The position numbers and the translations under genes were made by a program. Shown one piece after another: positions 60,540-64,000 of a stretch of 64,000 nt of DNA. The notes under the pieces were generated by a model. It had not been told where the DNA came from. It worked only from the letters and a program-made list of their open reading frames with translations, and did no database searches. Numbering within the stretch: the first letter of the stretch is position 1; the number at the start of each line of letters is the position of its first letter. The stretch is from Lentzea sp033794685 (GTDB taxonomy: Bacteria; Actinomycetota; Actinomycetes; Mycobacteriales; Pseudonocardiaceae). The stretch lies in NCBI GenBank assembly GCA_033794685.1, contig JARAYZ010000002.1; one strand, 5' to 3'.

Positions 60540-63500
60540 GCCCCCTGTCCTTCGCCCAGCGTCGGCTGTGGCTGCTGCACCGCCTCGACCCGTCCGGCGC
60601 TCTGTACAACGCCACCTTCACGCTCCGGTTCCGCGGCCCGCTCGACGTCACCGCACTGGAGTCCGCGCTGACCGACGTGGCCGGCCGGCACGAAACGCTG
60701 CGCACGGTGTTCCCGGAGGTCGACGGCGAACCGCACCAGCTGGTGCTCGACACCGTTCCGGCGCTGGAAAGAGTTTCGGGTGCGGACGTGCGGGACGCGA
60801 TGACCGCAGCATCGGCTCACGACTTCGACCTCGCGGCCGAACACCCTTGGCGCGCCACGCTTTTCGAAGTGTCCGAACAGGACCACGTGCTGCTCTTCGT
60901 GATGCACCACATCGCCACGGACGGCTGGTCGTGGGGCCCGCTCACCCGTGATCTCTCCGCCGCCTACGCCGCACGACTGGGCGGCGCGGCACCGGACTGG
61001 GAGCCGCTGCCCGTCCAGTACACCGACTACACGGCGTGGCAACAGGAAGTGCTGGGCTCGGCCGACGATCCGGACAGCGAGATGGCGGGCCAGCTGACGT
61101 TCTGGCGCGACACCCTCACCGGCCTGCCCGAGCAGATCGTCCTGCCCACCGACCACCCCCGCCCGGCCGCAGCGACCCATCGCGGTGCGGCGGTGGAGGT
61201 CTCACTAGACACCGCGGTGCACAGCAGGCTCTCGGCGCTGGCCGCGGACACCGGCTCGACCCTGTTCATGGTGCTGCAGGCCGGTCTGACGGCGCTGCTC
61301 TCCCGGCTGGGCGCGGGCACCGACGTCCCGCTGGGCACGGCGGTGGCCGGTCGCACCGACGAGGCGCTGGACGACCTGGTCGGGTTCTTCGTCAACACCC
61401 TGGTGCTGCGCACCGACCTCACCGGCGACCCGGCCTTGCGCGAACTGATCGGGAGAGTCCGCTCGACCGACCTCGCCGCCTTCGCCCACCAGGACCTGCC
61501 GTTCGAACGGCTGGTGGAGGAGCTCAACCCGGAGCGGTCGCGGTCGCGGCACCCGCTGTTCCAGACGATGCTCGTGCTCCAGAACGCCCCGGAGGACACG
61601 CCGGAGTTCGCCGGCCTGACCGTCGAGACCGGCTCGGTCGAACTGCACCCGGCCAAGTTCGACCTCACCGTCGACCTCGCCGAGACCGCGGACGGCGTGC
61701 GCGGCTGGCTCACCTACGCGCTGGACCTGTGGGACGAACCGTCCGCAGCGCTGCTGGCGCGCCGGTTCACCGCGTTGCTGGCCACGTGGTCGGAACAGCC
61801 GGACGTGCCGTTGTCGCAGGTAGACGTGCTGCTCGCCGAGGAACTGGTTGCGCTGGCGGAGTGGAACGCCACCGACGTCGCCTACCCGCGTGACCGGACG
61901 CTCGTGGAGTTGTTCGAGGAGCGGGTGGACGCTGATCCGTCATCGGTGGCGCTCGTGTTCGACGGCGTGGAGGTGTCGGCCGGTGAGTTGGACGCGCTGG
62001 CGAACCAGGTCGCGCACCGGCTGATCACCCGTGGGGTGTCGCGCGGGGATCTCGTGGGTGTGCTGGTGCGGCGGTCGCCGGACTTCGTGGCCGCGATCCT
62101 CGGGGTGCTGAAGGCGGGGGCGGCGTACGTGCCGCTCGACCCCGGGCATCCGGACGACCGGATCGCCTCGGTGGCCGGGCAGGCGCGGCTTCGGTTGGTG
62201 GTGACCGATGACCCGGGGCGCGTGGCCAGGGTGGCGGCGCCTGCGGGACCGGATAGCGCTCCCAGCACATCGCTCCTCCCCGTGCCGGCGGGACCGGGCG
62301 ACGAGCCCACCACCCGTCCCACCGTGGCGATCACCGCGGACGACGTCGCGTGCGTGCTGTTCACCTCGGGCTCGTCCGGAGTCCCGAAGGGCGCGATGTC
62401 CTCGCACCGCGCCACGGTCCGCACCTTCTTCGGCCAGTCCTACGCGCGCTTCGACGGCGTGTGGCTGCAGTCCGCCCCGGTCTCCTGGGACGGCCTGACC
62501 CTGGAACTCTGGCCACCCCTGCTGCACGGCGGCACCTGCGTGCTCGCCCCCGGCCAGGTGCCCGACCCCGCGGTGATCGCACGGCTCGTGGCACGCCACG
62601 ACGTCACGACGCTGTGGATGTCCGCTGGGCTGTTCGCGGCCGTGCTGGACACCCATCCTGAGGTCTTCGACACCGTCCGTGAGGTCATGACCGGCGGTGA
62701 GAGCCCCTCGGTCGCGCACCTCGCCAGGGTCGTGCGGGAGTTCCCCGGAGTACGGCTCGTGCACGGCTACGGGCCGGTGGAGAGCATGGTGTTCGCCACC
62801 ACGCACCAGATCACCGAGGTCGACGGGCCGGTGCCGGTCGGCGGGCCGATCGCCAACACCACCGTGCACCTGCTCGACGGCGACCTCAACCCGGTGCCGC
62901 CGGGGGTCGCGGCGGAGATCTACCTCGCGGGTGACGGGCTCGCGCACGGTTACCTGAACCGGCCCGGCACCACGGCCGAGAGGTTCGTGGCGCGGGCGTA
63001 CGAGCGGATGTACCGCACGGGCGACCTGGGGCGCTGGCGGCCGGACGGGACCGTCGAGTTCCTGGGCCGCGCGGACGACCAGGTCAAGATCCGCGGCTAC
63101 CGGGTCGAGCCCGGTGAGGTCGAGGCCGTGCTGCTGAGCCATCCGGGCGTCGAACGCGCGGCGGTCGAGGTGCGGGCCGACGGGAGCACCGGCAAGCGGC
63201 TGGTCGCCTACGTCGTCGGCACCACCGGCGGGCTGCGGGAGTACCTCGCGGAACGGCTGCCCGACTACATGGTGCCGGCCGCCGTGGTGGTGCTCGACGC
63301 GTTCCCGTTGACCCCCAACGGAAAGCTCGACCGCCGCGCGCTGCCCGAGCCCGAGCGGGCCCGGACGAGGGGACGGGCACCGCGGACGGCGAGGCAGGAG
63401 GTGCTCTGCGGGATCTTCGCGGACCTCCTCGGAGCCGGGCAGGTGTCGCTGGACGACGACTTCTTCGCGTTGGGCGGGCATTCGCTGCTCGCGGCACGGC

Positions 63501-64000
63501 TGGTCGCCAGGGCGCGCACCGCGTTCGGCGTCGAGATGGCCTTGCGCGACGTGTTCGACCGGCCGACGCCGGCGGCACTGGACGCGTTGCTCGACTCGCT
63601 CGGCCATGCGCGGCACGCCGTGGAGCGCAGGCCACGCCCGGAACGGATGCCGTTGTCCCACGCGCAGCGCAGGTTGTGGCTGCTCGAGGACGTGCACGGC
63701 CCGAGCGCCGCCTACAACGTGCCGATCGCGTTGCGTCTCAACGGATCACTCGACCGGGACGCCCTGCGCGTCGCGCTCGTCGACCTCACCCAGCGCCACG
63801 AGCCGTTGCGGACGATCTTCCCGGCGCACGAGGGCGAGCCGTACCAGGTCGCGCTACCGGCGGACGTCGACCTGATCCCGTTGGACCCCCACGAGCTCGA
63901 AGAGGCCGCCACCCGGCCGTTCGACGTGCGCACCGAACCGCCGTTGAGGGCCTACCTCGCTGAGGAAGCGCCCGACCAGTACGTGCTGTTGCTGGTCCTG
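60536..64000 (+). CDS. NRPS, C-A-T-C..., cut by right window edge
   Basis: The GTG overlaps the stop of the first NRPS gene (GTGA), and the frame stays open through 1155 codons to the window end. C1 covers about 1-430 with HHIATDGWS near 123. A covers about 445-940 (FTSGSSGVPKGAM near 608, HGYGPVESMVF near 744, PNGKLDRRAL near 928). T has FFALGGHSLLAARL near 975. A second C begins near 1038 (MPLSHAQRRLWLL). By-eye pocket residues D-G-L-W-M-G-G-V-F suggest a small hydrophobic substrate. Release domain and later modules lie outside the window. Confidence 0.9.
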   Translation, partial: MSPLSFAQRRLWLLHRLDPSGALYNATFTLRFRGPLDVTALESALTDVAGRHETLRTVFPEVDGEPHQLVLDTVPALERVSGADVRDAMTAASAHDFDLAAEHPWRATLFEVSEQDHVLLFVMHHIATDGWSWGPLTRDLSAAYAARLGGAAPDWEPLPVQYTDYTAWQQEVLGSADDPDSEMAGQLTFWRDTLTGLPEQIVLPTDHPRPAAATHRGAAVEVSLDTAVHSRLSALAADTGSTLFMVLQAGLTALLSRLGAGTDVPLGTAVAGRTDEALDDLVGFFVNTLVLRTDLTGDPALRELIGRVRSTDLAAFAHQDLPFERLVEELNPERSRSRHPLFQTMLVLQNAPEDTPEFAGLTVETGSVELHPAKFDLTVDLAETADGVRGWLTYALDLWDEPSAALLARRFTALLATWSEQPDVPLSQVDVLLAEELVALAEWNATDVAYPRDRTLVELFEERVDADPSSVALVFDGVEVSAGELDALANQVAHRLITRGVSRGDLVGVLVRRSPDFVAAILGVLKAGAAYVPLDPGHPDDRIASVAGQARLRLVVTDDPGRVARVAAPAGPDSAPSTSLLPVPAGPGDEPTTRPTVAITADDVACVLFTSGSSGVPKGAMSSHRATVRTFFGQSYARFDGVWLQSAPVSWDGLTLELWPPLLHGGTCVLAPGQVPDPAVIARLVARHDVTTLWMSAGLFAAVLDTHPEVFDTVREVMTGGESPSVAHLARVVREFPGVRLVHGYGPVESMVFATTHQITEVDGPVPVGGPIANTTVHLLDGDLNPVPPGVAAEIYLAGDGLAHGYLNRPGTTAERFVARAYERMYRTGDLGRWRPDGTVEFLGRADDQVKIRGYRVEPGEVEAVLLSHPGVERAAVEVRADGSTGKRLVAYVVGTTGGLREYLAERLPDYMVPAAVVVLDAFPLTPNGKLDRRALPEPERARTRGRAPRTARQEVLCGIFADLLGAGQVSLDDDFFALGGHSLLAARLVARARTAFGVEMALRDVFDRPTPAALDALLDSLGHARHAVERRPRPERMPLSHAQRRLWLLEDVHGPSAAYNVPIALRLNGSLDRDALRVALVDLTQRHEPLRTIFPAHEGEPYQVALPADVDLIPLDPHELEEAATRPFDVRTEPPLRAYLAEEAPDQYVLLLVL

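Overview
The window is a high-GC actinobacterial chromosome segment: GTG and TTG starts, GTGA/ATGA coupled stops, and SARP, LuxR-LAL, AraC, TetR and MarR regulators. Gene content and style resemble Pseudonocardiaceae such as Lentzea, Lechevalieria or Saccharothrix, but that placement is inference. I see no rRNA, tRNA, CRISPR array, integrase or intact transposase.

Positions 1-16,000 hold a secreted protein cut by the left edge, a KtrB/KtrA potassium uptake pair with a DUF1232 protein, and a secreted esterase. Next comes an operon of acetoacetate-decarboxylase-like protein, GMC oxidoreductase and Baeyer-Villiger-type monooxygenase, divergent from an AraC regulator. After that come an SDR-like protein without the usual catalytic Tyr/Lys, a LAL-type LuxR regulator, a three-repeat Cys-rich secreted protein, and a NarL-type two-component system with a membrane partner. 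A MarR gene with an AT-rich palindromic operator closes this part.

Positions 16,400-29,300 hold an EamA exporter-CysE-CysK-cupin run, a membrane Ser/Thr kinase with an FN3-like ectodomain, and a PKD-domain secreted protein whose 3' end has been tandemly duplicated in 53-bp steps. Two TetR-controlled redox gene sets follow. Then comes a dead remnant of a RiPP-type cobalamin radical SAM gene and a lipoprotein/membrane protein pair.

Positions 29,300-45,500 hold a MoxR ATPase, a VWA/metallopeptidase-like protein and an unknown third gene. They are followed by an XRE regulator, a beta-propeller, a lipoprotein and a nucleotidyltransferase. A D-amino-acid operon (DauR-like regulator, ornithine-cyclodeaminase-like, D-threonine-aldolase-like) has a tandem operator. 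Last come a truncated haemoglobin, an HxlR regulator, an SGNH hydrolase and several small genes.

Positions 45,600-64,000 are the most interesting part. A 986-aa SARP/NB-ARC/TPR regulator converges on, and shares its stop tetranucleotide with, a small secreted peptide made of five SNPWN decapeptide repeats. Past an intergenic region rich in heptamers at roughly 11-bp spacing, one tightly coupled operon runs off the right edge: MFS exporter, class IV aminotransferase, a stand-alone AsnRS/AspRS-like catalytic core, an FMN glutamate-synthase-like protein, both subunits of B12-dependent glutamate (methylaspartate) mutase, MbtH, an A-T-C-A-T NRPS and a second NRPS (C-A-T-C...). This looks like a non-ribosomal peptide pathway built around 3-methylaspartate or a derivative, with a possible peptide-sensing regulator beside it.
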